Below, in pieces: positions 1 through 13,071 of a stretch of DNA of 64,000 nucleotides. Under the pieces are notes generated by a model. The model saw only the letters and a program-made list of their open reading frames with translations. It had not been told where the DNA came from and searched no databases. Source of the DNA: Asaia prunellae JCM 25354 (GTDB taxonomy: Bacteria > Pseudomonadota > Alphaproteobacteria > Acetobacterales > Acetobacteraceae); the NCBI RefSeq assembly GCF_000613885.1, contig NZ_BAJV01000011.1:62001-126000 (forward strand). The letters are read 5' to 3'. Each line of letters opens with the position of its first letter. Positions within the stretch are counted from its first letter, which is position 1. A program made the position numbers and the translations under genes.

Positions 1-711
1 GTATTGTCGGTAAAGCCCGATCAGAACGCCCTGGATGCGTACCCGGCTCTGCGGAAATATCTGTGTCTCATATAGAGCATTGGCTGGTTCCAGAGCGATC
101 GAATTGCCTTTCTGTCTCAGGCGCTTGAGAGTCACCTCCTGATCATCAACCAGGGCAACGACGATCTGACCGTTTTCGGCTGTTTCGCTTTGACGGATAA
201 TCACTGTGTCGCCGTCCAGAATGCCTGCATCGATCATGGAATCACCGGAGACGTGCAGGGCGTAATGTTGTCCCTTGGTCAACTGGCCAGCCGGAAGATC
301 AATCTGTTCACCGGAGTCACGAAAGGCTTCAATGGGTAAGCCGGCAGCAATGCGTCCATAAAGAGGTACACCCACTACAGCAGGATGAATTGTTTCCAAT
401 ACTGTGGCTGGAAAGCGATCCTGATTATGGACGAGCTGCGGAAAGTTGCCGGTTACCGGTCCCTCAGCCTGTGATGCCGATATCTTACTGTTCTCGATAA
501 TGGGCAGGCGTATGATTTCCAGCGCTCGTGCACGGTGATGATGACGGCGCAAGAAGCCTCTCTCCTCCAGTGCCGAGATCAGCCGATGGATACCGGATTT
601 GGAACGTAGATCGAGGGCTTCTTTCATCTCATCAAAAGAGGGGGAGAACCCGGTTCGCTTCAGATAGGAATCGATGAAAAGCAGGAGCTGATGTTGCTTG
701 CGTGTGAGCAT
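1..711 (-). CDS. lexA: LexA repressor (SOS regulator), 3' end cut by window edge
   Basis: Transcriptional repressor of the SOS DNA-damage regulon; RecA-stimulated self-cleavage inactivates it. From the ATG at 711 the frame runs 237 codons to the window edge without a stop, so only a few C-terminal residues are missing. The N-terminal winged helix-turn-helix spans about residues 1-65. The cleavage site AAGLP puts the scissile Ala123-Gly124 bond in the usual place, and the catalytic dyad is Ser158 (HVSGDSM) and Lys196 (VTLKR), as in S24 peptidases. It is longer than the 202-residue E. coli protein, as is usual in alphaproteobacteria. A GTTC-N7-GTTC box lies about 57 bp upstream, which implies autoregulation. 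It is divergent from rpmG. Confidence 0.97.
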   Translation of the reverse strand, partial: MLTRKQHQLLLFIDSYLKRTGFSPSFDEMKEALDLRSKSGIHRLISALEERGFLRRHHHRARALEIIRLPIIENSKISASQAEGPVTGNFPQLVHNQDRFPATVLETIHPAVVGVPLYGRIAAGLPIEAFRDSGEQIDLPAGQLTKGQHYALHVSGDSMIDAGILDGDTVIIRQSETAENGQIVVALVDDQEVTLKRLRQKGNSIALEPANALYETQIFPQSRVRIQGVLIGLYRQY

Positions 712-767
712 AGGGTTCCTCTCCCCTGGGCAGGGCAGCAGAAACCACCCTATCCCGGAATCATTAT

Positions 768-782
768 GTTCTTCTTAAGTTC
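768..782. promoter_or_regulatory. LexA box (GTTC-N7-GTTC)
   Basis: The sequence GTTC TTCTTAA GTTC matches the direct-repeat LexA operator known in alphaproteobacteria. It lies in the 234-bp divergent region between lexA and rpmG, nearer lexA, so it most likely mediates lexA autoregulation. The rest of 712-945 holds no visible gene. Confidence 0.75.
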
Positions 783-945
783 TCGCTTCGGTCTCTTCAA
801 GATTTTTTCCCCGGAACATCAAAATTAATCCCCGGATTGACGGGAAAGACTTGACCTGAACCCGTAATACACGCATTTAAGCGCCCAGCTTGAAAACGCT
901 GCCGTTCATGTCGCGCGCAGCGACAGATCAGTTTGCGAGGACCAC

Positions 946-1113
946 ATGGCAAAGACCAACGTCATCCAGATCCGTCTCGTTTCGACCGCGGATACCGGAT
1001 ATTTCTACGTCACCAAGAAGAACGCCCGTTCAGCAACCGGCAAGATGGAAGTACGCAAGTACGATCCGGTTGTCCGCAAGCATGTTGCGTTCCGTGAAGC
1101 CAAGATCAAGTAA
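946..1113 (+). CDS. rpmG: 50S ribosomal protein L33
   Basis: Small ribosomal protein of the large subunit. The 55-residue product starts [18 protein letters not shown] and ends FREAKIK, as in bacterial L33. It lacks the two CxxC pairs of the zinc-binding form, so it is the C-minus type. The ATG at 946 gives the normal family length; a longer overlapping frame starting at 890 is a shadow. A candidate -35 (TTGACC, 851-856) is visible but no convincing -10. A strong intrinsic terminator follows 20 bases after the stop. Confidence 0.97.
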   Translation: MAKTNVIQIRLVSTADTGYFYVTKKNARSATGKMEVRKYDPVVRKHVAFREAKIK

Positions 1114-1132
1114 GGTCAGGTTTCTTCGGTAG

Positions 1133-1163
1133 AAAAAAGCGGCTCATTAAAGCCGCTTTTTTT
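1133..1163 (+). terminator. Intrinsic terminator of rpmG, possibly bidirectional
   Basis: A perfect stem of about 12 bp (AAAAAAGCGGCT paired with AGCCGCTTTTTT) has a 6-nt loop and ends in a run of seven T. The A-run on the left arm gives a T-run on the other strand, so it could also stop transcription leaving the convergent ftsB (stop at 1250). Confidence 0.9.
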
Positions 1164-1249
1164 ATGTCCGGTTCTGAATGACTTGAATGAGATATGGGTA
1201 TAGAGAGGCCGTTCAGCTGTGAGCGGACCTGGTTCCCGTGAGGCGCCCT

Positions 1250-1579
1250 TCAGTAGAGTTTTTCATGAGGGCCGTAAGGAATGATCGTATCACCACTGCG
1301 CGCAAGATTCAGCATGGCGCGTGAGCGTTCATCAAGCATGTCGGCATCAAGAGCGCGCTCGTTGAGGCTGGCAATACGACGTTTCCAGACAGCCTGTTCT
1401 GCATCAGCGTCTTTTTGTGCCTGCAGAGCCTGATCCATGAGCTTGAGCTGCTGGTGATAGGCTTTGAGGCCATGATCACCCTGAAGGGCGTTCCACCCGA
1501 AATAAGCGGTCAATCCCAGAAAGAGGGCAGGGGGAACCACAGCACGTACGATGCGACGGATGGTACGAACGATTTGCAC
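1250..1579 (-). CDS. ftsB: Septum formation initiator FtsB/DivIC family
   Basis: Small bitopic divisome protein that, with FtsL and FtsQ, links the early and late division machinery. The 109-residue product has a short cytoplasmic N-terminus rich in Arg, one membrane segment at about residues 15-33 (VPPALFLGLTAYFGWNAL), then a coiled coil through about residue 80. It ends in the LNLARSGDTIIPY stretch, which resembles the end of alphaproteobacterial FtsB. It lies downstream of eno on the same strand, a neighbourhood conserved in this class, but a hairpin sits between them. Confidence 0.88.
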   Translation of the reverse strand: MQIVRTIRRIVRAVVPPALFLGLTAYFGWNALQGDHGLKAYHQQLKLMDQALQAQKDADAEQAVWKRRIASLNERALDADMLDERSRAMLNLARSGDTIIPYGPHEKLY

Positions 1580-1655
1580 AGGATCTCCACGATGTCAGAT
1601 AGCCGGATATCCTGATCCTACCCTCGTAAAAGCATCGCTTACAATCGTGCATTTC

Positions 1656-1684
1656 AAAGAGGGAGCGAAAAAACGCTCCCTCTT
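1656..1684 (-). terminator. Hairpin after eno
   Basis: On the minus strand, 11 bases after the eno stop region, AAGAGGGAGCG and CGCTCCCTCTT form an 11-bp perfect stem with a TTTTTT loop. The tail is only weakly T-rich, so it may attenuate rather than fully end transcription from eno towards ftsB. Confidence 0.6.
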
Positions 1685-1691
1685 CGTCAGA

Positions 1692-3007
<1,316 letters not shown>

Positions 3008-3070
3008 TCACAAGGCGTCGAGACACCGACGCTGTCAACTGGCGTTATGTGAAATGAGGATGGATATTCT

Positions 3071-3559
3071 GTGAAACCCCTGTCGCCACTTGTCATTTTT
3101 CTCGGAATTGCCGGACTGGTTCCCTTTGTTGGTCTTGCCATGGCCGCTCTGTTCTGGGGCAGTCTCGGGCCGATTACCCATATCGGCGTAGCGATGCTGG
3201 CTTATGGCGGCTGCATCCTGTCCTTTCTCGGTGCAGTCCATTGGGGATTTGCACTGGAGCAGCCGGCCATTATGCCGGCACAGGGAATGGGCGCTATCAA
3301 CAGGCGTCGACTGTTCCTTGGTGTGCTGCCAGCGTTATGGAGCTGGATCGCGATTTATGCTGGAGTTGTCTGGGCACCGCGTGGCGGGATATTGATGGAA
3401 ATGGTTGGCTTTGTGCTGGTACTGCTTGCCGAGCGTGCAGCCTATCGCAAAGGTGCGTTGCCAGCAGGATATTTCCCGTTTCGTACCCTGCTGACAGTAA
3501 TTGTCATATTGAGCCTTGCTGCGTGCCTCAGCGCGCCGCTTCAGCCTTATACGATCTGA
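3071..3559 (+). CDS. DUF3429 family membrane protein
   Basis: A 162-residue integral membrane protein of unknown function. It has about five hydrophobic segments (around residues 7-30, 38-58, 78-100, 108-122 and 138-155) and the HWGFAL motif after the second segment that is typical of DUF3429. The GTG at 3071 is the only start that keeps the first helix. Its 3' end overlaps the 3' end of the convergent OsmC-like gene by 13 bases. It is divergent from eno. The family is recognised from its pattern of helices, not from a search. Confidence 0.75.
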   Translation: MKPLSPLVIFLGIAGLVPFVGLAMAALFWGSLGPITHIGVAMLAYGGCILSFLGAVHWGFALEQPAIMPAQGMGAINRRRLFLGVLPALWSWIAIYAGVVWAPRGGILMEMVGFVLVLLAERAAYRKGALPAGYFPFRTLLTVIVILSLAACLSAPLQPYTI

Positions 3560-4019
3560 AATACCGGCTCACAGATGACCGGAAAATTGACCGAGCGTGC
3601 GATGAAGCAATGCGCATGGGCCTGTTCATGCAGGGCCTGCGCGTGAGGTATGGAACTGCCGCTTGCGAGGGTGATCACAGGTCGCAAGGTGGCGCTTTCA
3701 AATTCGCCATCACCCTGTGGGTTTTCCACCATTATGGCCTCTGCTGAGTCACGATAGGCGGTGACCACAATTCCGGCGCTGCACAAAGGCCCAGATACCA
3801 GAGCTTGTGACAGGCGCTGAGTGAGGCCAGCAGGAGTTCGCCAGGGTTCCAGCCTGTCGGGTCGCCATGAAAGCTCGGATCGGCCGAGCCGTGAATCACG
3901 GGTTTGCCTTCCGCCGAGATATCGTGGTTACGGCCATAGACATGCCAGGACTGGGTGCCGAGCCCGTGATTGCCGGTCCATTCGGTATCGACCGAATAGA
4001 AATGCCGCTTAGACCCCAT
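3547..4019 (-). CDS. OsmC/Ohr-like family protein (frameshift)
   Basis: Member of the OsmC-like family (YhfA/Ohr-type redox proteins acting on peroxides or thiols). The ATG at 4019 overlaps the kdsA stop by 11 bases. The first part, from [17 protein letters not shown] to [20 protein letters not shown], carries the conserved family Cys in SACHKLW. The reading frame shifts near 3780 (TGTGCAGC where TGTGCCAGC fits) and continues [14 protein letters not shown] to [12 protein letters not shown], which holds the second conserved Cys. One restored base gives 157 residues. Position after kdsA suggests co-transcription from the tpiA-secG-pyrG-kdsA side. Confidence 0.85.
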
Positions 4020-4832
4020 CGGATTTCGCGAGCTTGTCAAAAGCCTGAAGCGTGGCGAGCAGACTGCGCATTTCCGAAATCGGCACCATATTCGGGCCGT
4101 CGCTCGGGGCCTGGTCGGGGTTCTCATGCGTCTCGATAAAAACCGCAGCCACACCGATCGCAACAGCAGCGCGTGCGAGAGGGGGCACAAACTGGCGTTG
4201 ACCGCCCGAGGAGCCGCCCAGACCACCTGGCTGCTGTACGGAATGCGTTGCATCAAACACGACCGGATAGCCGGTTTCAGCCATAATAGGCAGGCCGCGC
4301 ATGTCGCTTACAAGAGTGTTGTATCCAAAGCTTGTGCCGCGGTCACAGAGCATGATCCTGTCATTGCCTGTCGATGCAATCTTGGCAGCAACATTGGCCA
4401 TGTCCCAAGGGGCAAGAAACTGACCCTTCTTGACATTGATCGCACGTCCCGTTTCACCGGCAGCCAGAAGCAGGTCGGTCTGACGGCACAAAAAGGCAGG
4501 GATCTGCAGCACGTCCACGGCTTCAGCTGCGGGTTTGCACTGGGCAGCGTCATGCACGTCTGTCAGAACAGGGCAGCCGAATTCTTCACGAATGCCAGCC
4601 AGAATGGCGAGCCCTTCGGCAAGGCCAATGCCACGCTCAGCTTTCAGCGACGTTCGGTTGGCCTTGTCAAACGAGCTTTTGTAAATCCAGCCAATGCCGA
4701 GTGCGTCGCAGATCTCGGCAAGTCCTGCAGCCATTTCCCGCGCATGAGCGCGGGATTCGATCTGGCAGGGGCCTGCAATCAGGGTGAAATTCTTGCGGTT
4801 GCCGATCGTGAGGGAACCAAGGGTGATATCGG

Positions 4833-4836
<4 letters not shown>
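4009..4836 (-). CDS. kdsA: 3-deoxy-8-phosphooctulonate (KDO-8-P) synthase
   Basis: Condenses phosphoenolpyruvate with arabinose 5-phosphate to KDO-8-phosphate for the lipid A inner core. The 275-residue product is full length for the class. Family motifs are clear: [12 protein letters not shown] near the start, [29 protein letters not shown], and [12 protein letters not shown]. Its ATG overlaps the pyrG stop (ATGA), and its stop overlaps the OsmC-like start. It is part of a compact minus-strand operon with pyrG. Confidence 0.98.
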
Positions 4837-6490
<1,654 letters not shown>

Positions 6491-6555
6491 TCATTTGGAA
6501 CGAGAAGAATGCCGTCAGAGCGTATCTGACGGCAGAAATTTTTCGTCTTGTTGCC

Positions 6556-6909
6556 TTACTGCTTCGGAGGGGCAGCCGGAGCAGGTGCCGGGGCTGTGGT
6601 GGTCGGAGCCGTTGCTGATGGGGTGTGGGCTACTGGTGCCGGAGCAGGTTGAGCGAGAATGTCGCTGCCAGTGTTTGTGGCTGCCCCTCGGTTCAGAACA
6701 GCAAGAAGAAGGCACAGGACCATGAATACACCAGCAAGAACCGCGGTGGTTCGTGTCAGGAGATTTGCGGTACCACGACCGGTCATGAACGAGCCCATTC
6801 CCTGACTGCTGCCAATACCGAGGCCGCCACCTTCACTACGCTGGATAAGGATGACGCCTATCAGGGCAATGGTCACGAAGAAATTGAGAACGAGCAGCAG
6901 CGTGGTCAT
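6556..6909 (-). CDS. secG: Preprotein translocase subunit SecG
   Basis: Auxiliary subunit of the SecYEG channel. The 117-residue protein has two membrane segments (about 3-20 and 53-70) around the conserved cytosolic loop ILIQRSEGGGLGIG...FMTGRGTANLLTRTTA. The C-terminal 40 residues are a Pro/Ala/Thr-rich tail (repeated PAPAP-like), longer than in E. coli SecG and common in alphaproteobacteria. It lies between tpiA and pyrG on the same strand. Confidence 0.96.
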   Translation of the reverse strand: MTTLLLVLNFFVTIALIGVILIQRSEGGGLGIGSSQGMGSFMTGRGTANLLTRTTAVLAGVFMVLCLLLAVLNRGAATNTGSDILAQPAPAPVAHTPSATAPTTTAPAPAPAAPPKQ

Positions 6910-6943
6910 GTCCGGCTTTCAGGTAAACACGATAAATATGCCG

Positions 6944-7693
6944 TCAGGGCGCCAGCGAAAGACCTGCCTGTGCAATGCCGAGAAACGATTTTGCAGACAG
7001 ACTGGCCCCGCCGACGAGCACGCCCCCCACACCGGAAACAGCGAGGATGGACGCGGCATCTTCGGGCTTGACTGAGCCGCCATACAGGACACGGTGTGAT
7101 TTGTCATCCGTTTCCAGATGTCTGGACAAAGCGCCATGCAGAAAAGTCAGACGGGATTCGATATCCTCAGGTGTCGCTGCAACCCCTGTTCCTATGGCCC
7201 AGATTGGCTCATAGGCGAGTATTCCGTCGAATTCAGGGGGAAGGCATTCGACGATCTGGGTTGTCAGCCAGGCTTCTGCGCGTTTGTCTTCTCTCTGATG
7301 AGCGCCTTCACCAATGCAGACGACGGGGCAGAGGCCATGCTCGCGTGCTCGTTGTACCTTCTTTCGGATCCCGGCATTGGTCTCGTGATGATGCTCACGT
7401 CGCTCGGAGTGACCCAGAATGACATGGCTGACTCCCAGATCGGCCAGCATCACGGCGGAGATATCACCGGTATAGGCGCCCTCCGGCTCAGCGTGGCAAT
7501 CCTGCGCGCCGAGTCTGACAGCATGCCGGCTCAGGAGCGGTGCAAGATGACCAAGGAGTGTGAAAGGCGGTGCCAGAACGACATCGCGCGCCGCCAGAAC
7601 CGGCTCTATTGCTGATGTGATCTCTCTGGCGAGATCGGTGCCTGACTCAAGCAGGCCGTGCATCTTCCAGTTGCCGATAATCATTTGGCGCAT
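6944..7693 (-). CDS. tpiA: Triosephosphate isomerase
   Basis: Interconverts glyceraldehyde 3-phosphate and dihydroxyacetone phosphate. The 249-residue TIM barrel has all catalytic elements: Lys in GNWKMHG, electrophilic His in ILGHSERR, and general base Glu in AYEPIWAIGTG, followed by YGGSVKP and the phosphate-binding GVLVGGASL. The start has a GGGGGAGG Shine-Dalgarno. It is the first gene of the minus-strand run tpiA-secG-pyrG-kdsA and is divergent from ppiD across a 235-bp region in which I see no further gene. Confidence 0.98.
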   Translation of the reverse strand: MRQMIIGNWKMHGLLESGTDLAREITSAIEPVLAARDVVLAPPFTLLGHLAPLLSRHAVRLGAQDCHAEPEGAYTGDISAVMLADLGVSHVILGHSERREHHHETNAGIRKKVQRAREHGLCPVVCIGEGAHQREDKRAEAWLTTQIVECLPPEFDGILAYEPIWAIGTGVAATPEDIESRLTFLHGALSRHLETDDKSHRVLYGGSVKPEDAASILAVSGVGGVLVGGASLSAKSFLGIAQAGLSLAP

Positions 7694-7928
7694 GATGGTC
7701 TTTTCCTCCCCCGGCGTTGGACCTGCTTAGCTCAGGTCTTTGAGAGCCGAACAGGGGCTGAGAGTGAAATACACATCATCTTCCTGTCAGTTCTGTCACA
7801 GGATATGTGATCTGCTTTCTGGCACGACCCGGAAAATGCCTGTCTGGCGCGTCTGTCTGGTCAAGATGGGCATGTAGCATTATGGTCCGCTCCTTCAATC
7901 CTTGGCGAATTGCGGATTTCAAGCGCGT

Positions 7929-9847
7929 ATGATTTCGACTTTGCGGCATTTTGTTGTCGATTCCTGGATCGGGCGTGTGATCGCGCTCCTCATTTTTCTC
8001 GCTTTTGTGGGATGGGGCGTGGGCGACATGCTGGGTTCCTACAACGGGAGCCAGGCCGATACCGTCGCGACGATTGGTACACGTCGGATCACTGCAGAGG
8101 AATTCGAGCGAGACATACGCTCGCAGCTTCCCGCCATCGCCCAGCAGATGGGCGTAAGCGATCCGTCACAGCTGACGCCTGCTACCCGTCGCGAAGTGGC
8201 ACAGAGTGTGTTGCAGCATCTGCTGTCTCAGAAAGAGGTTCTGGCACTGGCCGATCGTAACGGCATGAAGGTGCCCGATACTCTCGTGCGCAAGGAAATC
8301 TTCGGTTTTCGTGTTTTTCAGGGCACTGACGGGCAGTTTGACCGCAAGCTTTTTGATGCCAAGCTCAGGCAGCTCGGTCTTCAGGAACGTGTCTTCCTAG
8401 AATCCGTACGTGATGATCTGGGTGCACGTGGTCTGCTCGATGGTCTGGGCAAGACGATGATTGTGCCGGATTCGGTGCTTGATCAGCTGCTTGCCTATAA
8501 TACGAAGCAGTACAAGACCGACCTCCTGCGCCTGGACAGTGCGGATGTTACGATTCCTGCTGCAGCGGAAGAAGCTCAGCTTCGTAGGTTTTACGACACG
8601 CATCCATGGCTTTATCGTTCAGCAGAGTACCGTCATGCCAAGATTGTCGTGCTTTCGCCGGAAAGTATTGCGCGTGATCTGGTTGTGCCCGATGCCCAGC
8701 TCAAGCAGGTCTATGAATTCGAGAACCAGAAATATGATGTTCCGGAAACGCGTGATATCGAGGTGATGACTGTACCTGAGCAGGAGCCTGCATCAGCTTT
8801 GGCGTCTGCTTGGAAAAACAATGCGGACTGGGACGCTCTTCAGAAAAGCAACCCGTCCGCAGCATCTGTTTCTTTTCCGCATGCGCGTGAGACCGATATT
8901 CCAAGCCCTGAACTTGCCAAGGCTGCGTTTGCTGCCGGTGTGAATACAGTTGAGGGGCCACTCAAAACTCCGACGGGCTGGGTTGTCTTCAAGGTGACGG
9001 CCATCACGCCTCCTCATAAAACCGGTTTGACCAGGCCAAGGCAGAGATTCGTGACGAAATTGCCCGATCACAGGCGCCTCAGCTTCTGGCCCAGCGTTTT
9101 GCAGCATTGCAGGATGCAATTGCCGGCAGTTCGGATCTTGATCAGGTTCCGACCAATCTCGGGGCAGTTCCGGCACAGGGATCCCTTGACGCACAAGGTA
9201 TGACCAAAGACGGTGAGCTTGCTCCTCTGCCGGGTGATGACACCTTACGCAAGGCGATCATTGCGCGTATTTTTTCCCAGAAGAAGGGTGAGAAACCGAC
9301 GCTCGTCAATGGTCCGGGTAATAGCGGTTTTGCTGTGCTGGTCGACGAAGTCGAACCGGGCCATGTGAAGTCTTACGAGACTGTACGCGAGCAGGTCGGT
9401 CATGACTGGCTCAAGGCCCAGCAAATGCATCAGGCAGATGAGCGTGCGACCACGATCATGCTGGCTGCGCGCAGATCAGGCGGTCTTGAGAAAGCCGTGA
9501 CTGGAACAACCGATGCGGCAGCGATGCAGAAGAATCTGCTGGTTTCCCGTATGCAGAACGGCAATCTGCCTTCGGCACTGCTTTCGGAGATCTTCGCAAC
9601 GGCCCCCGGTAAGACAGGTATGGTAGCGGTGGGTGATTCGCTCTACGTCTTCACCGTGACAGGGGTTGCAGCAGCTAGCCCCGAGAGTACGAAGGCATTG
9701 CGCGACAATATGCGTGGGCAGTTGCAGGAAACGCTGCAGGCGGATGTCCCTGCCGTTTTTGTGCGCAGTCTGGAAAATGACATCAAGCCCGTGCCCAATA
9801 TGCCAGTTCTTCAACAGGTCATGAACGATGTCGCGGGGCAACAATGA
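7929..9847 (+). CDS. ppiD: PpiD-type peptidyl-prolyl isomerase / periplasmic chaperone (frameshift)
   Basis: Membrane-anchored folding factor for envelope proteins. The ATG at 7929 gives MISTLRHFVVDSW, then one transmembrane helix (about residues 14-36), a SurA_N-like chaperone region, and a parvulin-like PPIase region. An alternative TTG lies at 7902. The frame breaks near 9027, after the sequence ITPPHKTG, where TTT probably should be TTTT. Restoring one base gives 639 residues, the usual PpiD size. The TGA overlaps the trpE start (ATGA), so it is probably co-transcribed with the trp genes, an order typical of Acetobacteraceae. Confidence 0.9.
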
Positions 9848-11314
9848 CGACCCGGTTTCTCTATAGTGTTGAGGCCGCTGATCTTCTGACGCCCGTCGCC
9901 GCGTTCATGAAGCTTTCATCCCTCGTTCCTGAGGGGATGGAGGGACGGCCCTATCGGCTACTTTTTGAAAGCGTTGAAGGCGGTGCCGCCAGGGGGCGCT
10001 ATTCCGTCATTGCGCTGCTGCCTGATCTGATATGGCGTTGCGTGCATGGTGTCGCTTCAATCAACAATGCACCTCTTGAGCCGGACTCCCGGTTTCATGA
10101 CTGTGCCGAGGGGCCGTTTGCATCGCTGCGGCACCTGGTCGAAGAAAGCCGTGCCGAATTGCCTGACGGTCTACCGATCATGATTGGTGGTGTATTCGGC
10201 TATCTCGGTTATGACATGGTGCGTCAGATCGAGGTTTTACCAGAGGCTCCGCCGGATGATCTTCATCTCCGATGGTGTCATGATCCGTCCGAGCCTTTTT
10301 GCTGTCTTTGATTCCGTACGTGACGAGCTTTATCTTGCCGTGCCGATGCGTGAAGGGGGATTGTCACCTGATTCTGCCCGAGCTCTTCTGGATCGTGCGC
10401 GCAGGGCATTGGTTGAGGCGCCGCTTGATGCCTCGCCCACCCTGCCAGCAGGGACGCAGCTCAAAACGCCTGTCTCGACTGTTTCGGCCGACGCTTTCAT
10501 GAGCAAGGTGCGCAAGGCACAAGAATATATCGCTGCGGGTGATGCCTTCCAGATCGTGCCAAGTCAGAGATTTGAAACAGAATTTCCTTTACCGCCACTG
10601 GCGCTTTATCGTTCGTTGCGACGAGTCAATCCGGCGCCATTCCTGTTTCTAGTCGAGATGGATGGTTTCTCGCTGGTAGGTTCGTCACCGGAAATTCTGG
10701 TGCGTTTGCGTGACGGGGAAGTCACGGTGCGTCCCCTAGCCGGAACCCGTCCCCGTGGAGCTGACCGTGAGGAAGATGAGCGTCTTGAGGCCGAATTGCT
10801 GGCCGATCAGAAAGAGCGCGCAGAGCATCTGATGCTGATCGATCTCGGTCGCAACGATGTTGGTCGTGTGGCGCGAACGGGCTCGGTGAGAGTGCCGTCC
10901 TCTTTTGTGGTCGAGCGCTACAGTCATGTCATGCACATCTCGTCGACGGTTCAGGGCCATATCAGGCCTGGATGTGACGCACTTGACGCGCTCTCTGCCG
11001 CGTTCCCTGCGGGCACACTGACAGGTGCGCCCAAGATCAGGGCTATGGAGATCATTGACGAGCTGGAGGTTACCCGCCGCGGTCCTTATTCCGGGTGCAT
11101 CGGTTATATCGGAGCTGACGGAGATATGGATACCTGCATCGGCCTGCGTATGGCGGTTCTTAACAAGGGGCGCATGTATGTACAGGCTGGTTGCGGCGTT
11201 GTTGCTGATAGTGATCCCGCGAGTGAAGAAATGGAGACGCGTCACAAGTCGCGCGCCATTTTCCGCGCAGCAGAGCTCGCTGTTGCACAGGCATGCGACA
11301 ATGGCGAAATGTAA
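9844..11314 (+). CDS. trpE: Anthranilate synthase component I (frameshift)
   Basis: Converts chorismate to anthranilate with ammonia from TrpG. The N-terminal domain (FLYSVEAADLLTPVAAFMKL) and the C-terminal chorismate-binding domain (RPLAGTRPRGADREED, LIDLGRNDVGRV, FPAGTLTGAPKIRAME) are intact. The frame changes near 10270 around PPDDLHL/DGVMIRP. Two lost bases (CTCCGAT for CTCCCCGAT) restore 490 residues and a Pro expected there, but one inserted base is also possible. The start overlaps the ppiD stop by 4 bases, and trpG follows after 41 bp. Confidence 0.95.
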
Positions 11315-11355
11315 CCGGATTTGACCTGCAACCAAGACAACGCCATCTTAGTGAC

Positions 11356-11952
11356 ATGATATTGCTGATCGACAACTACGACAGTTTTACGTTCAATCTC
11401 GTCCATCATTTCGGGGCGCTTGGCGAAGCCTGCGAGGTCTGGCGTAACGATGCGCTGAGCGTGGATCAGGCTCTCGCTCTCAAGCCTGAGGCGATCGTGA
11501 TCTCGCCCGGCCCATGTTCCCCCAATGAGGCAGGAATATGCTGTGCACTGATTGAAGCGGCGGCACCGACACTCCCCGTTCTGGGAGTCTGTCTTGGCCA
11601 TCAGGCAATCGGGCAGGTTTTTGGTGCCCAAGTCGTACGGGCGCCACGTCCGATGCATGGGAAGGTCGATGCCATCGATCATGATGGAACGGGTGTTTTT
11701 GAAGGGCTCACCTCTCCGACCCAGGCGACTCGATACCACAGCCTGACCCTGGCGCCGGAAACCATTCCTGACAGTCTGGTCGTCAATGCACGTTCTGCCG
11801 ATGGTGTAATCATGGGCGTACATCATCGTACGCTTGATGTGCATGGTGTGCAGTTTCATCCCGAAAGTATTGCTTCCGAAGATGGTCAGATGATGCTGGC
11901 CAATTTTATCAACATTGCTCGCGCCGCTCGCCAGAAAAGGCAGGCGGCCTGA
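11356..11952 (+). CDS. trpG: Anthranilate synthase component II (glutamine amidotransferase)
   Basis: Supplies ammonia from glutamine to TrpE. The ATG at 11356 opens MILLIDNYDSFTFNLV, the classic TrpG N-terminus; longer in-frame readings from 11293 add unrelated sequence. The 198-residue protein has the nucleophile in GVCLGHQAIG and the His-Glu pair in VQFHPESI. Its TGA is directly followed by the trpD ATG, so translation is likely coupled. Confidence 0.98.
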   Translation: MILLIDNYDSFTFNLVHHFGALGEACEVWRNDALSVDQALALKPEAIVISPGPCSPNEAGICCALIEAAAPTLPVLGVCLGHQAIGQVFGAQVVRAPRPMHGKVDAIDHDGTGVFEGLTSPTQATRYHSLTLAPETIPDSLVVNARSADGVIMGVHHRTLDVHGVQFHPESIASEDGQMMLANFINIARAARQKRQAA

Positions 11953-13071
11953 ATGGAGACGCAAAAAGGCAGCCTGACAGGTACATTGCGTTATCTTGCC
12001 GAGGGCAGGCGGCTGACAAGGGACGAAACCGAAACGCTTTTTACCATGATCATGCAGGGTTCCGTCCCTGCCGAACATCTTGCTGCCATTCTGATGGCAT
12101 TAAAGATCCGTGGTGAGACAGTAGACGAGTTGAGTGGTGCGGTAAGGGCGGTTCGTGCCTGTATGACAAGTCTGCCTTTTGTACCACCCGATGCCATGGA
12201 TGTATGCGGAACAGGGGGGGACGGGCTTGGTACGCTCAATGTCTCCACTGCTGTTGCCTTTGTCATGGCGGGATTGGGCGTGCCTGTAGCCAAACACGGT
12301 AACAGAGCGCTTTCTTCCCGTTCCGGGGCAACTGACACGCTTATGGCGCTGGGCATCGCTCCTTGTGATGATTTCGAAGAACAGGCGAGGCGTCTGCGTG
12401 ACGGCAAGCTCGCTTTTCTGGCTGCCCCCCTGCATCATCCGGCCATGCGTTTTGCTGCACCAGTGCGCGCCACGCTGGGTTTCCGTACTATTTTCAATCT
12501 TATAGGTCCGCTTTGCAATCCGGCCCAGGTGCGCCGGCAGATGATCGGCATCTATGATGAACGGTGGTTGCGTCCTGTAGTCGAGACCTTGGCATCTCTC
12601 GGGGCTGAATGTGTCTGGGCTGTGCATGGTGAGACCGATCTGGGTGGGAGCGATGAGATCACGCTTGCGGGCGTCTCACATATTCGCGCCTGGAACTACG
12701 ACCGTTTTCTCGAGCTTGAACTGACGCCTGACATGGCGGGCCTTTCCCGCAGACCGATCGCCACTATCGCGGGGGGGGATTCGGCTCATAATGCCAATCA
12801 GCTGCTTGAAATGCTGTCAGGCCAGGAAGGCCCTTACCGGGACACGGTTCTCCTGAATGCCGCCGTTGCGCTTCATATTTCAGGGCGTGCAGGTATTCTT
12901 GAAAACGGTGAGATCGTTCCCACTCTTCTGCGCAGAAATATCGATATGGCGGCAAGCGCCATCGACAGTGGCCTTGCTCTTTCAGCACTCGTACATGCCC
13001 AGCAGGGCGTCAAGCGACCTGCAGAGCCGATTAATTCATCTCATCTGATCCAGACGTCAGGACTAACATGA
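11953..13071 (+). CDS. trpD: Anthranilate phosphoribosyltransferase
   Basis: Transfers phosphoribose from PRPP to anthranilate. The 372-residue product has the PRPP-binding glycine loop DVCGTGGDGLGTLNVST, the KHGNRALSSRSGATD anthranilate site, and the family motif RTIFNLIGPLCNPA. It starts immediately after trpG and overlaps trpC by 4 bases. The C-terminal 25 residues past the catalytic domain are unlike the core and may be a lineage extension. Confidence 0.98.
   Translation: METQKGSLTGTLRYLAEGRRLTRDETETLFTMIMQGSVPAEHLAAILMALKIRGETVDELSGAVRAVRACMTSLPFVPPDAMDVCGTGGDGLGTLNVSTAVAFVMAGLGVPVAKHGNRALSSRSGATDTLMALGIAPCDDFEEQARRLRDGKLAFLAAPLHHPAMRFAAPVRATLGFRTIFNLIGPLCNPAQVRRQMIGIYDERWLRPVVETLASLGAECVWAVHGETDLGGSDEITLAGVSHIRAWNYDRFLELELTPDMAGLSRRPIATIAGGDSAHNANQLLEMLSGQEGPYRDTVLLNAAVALHISGRAGILENGEIVPTLLRRNIDMAASAIDSGLALSALVHAQQGVKRPAEPINSSHLIQTSGLT

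Noticed and set aside
890-1132. Longer frame overlapping rpmG
   Set aside because: The composition is a shadow of the L33 gene, which has a better start and the exact family length.
9844-11314. Programmed ribosomal frameshifting in trpE and the other split genes
   Set aside because: No slippery heptamer or shared signal; the breaks vary in place and are explained by lost homopolymer bases.
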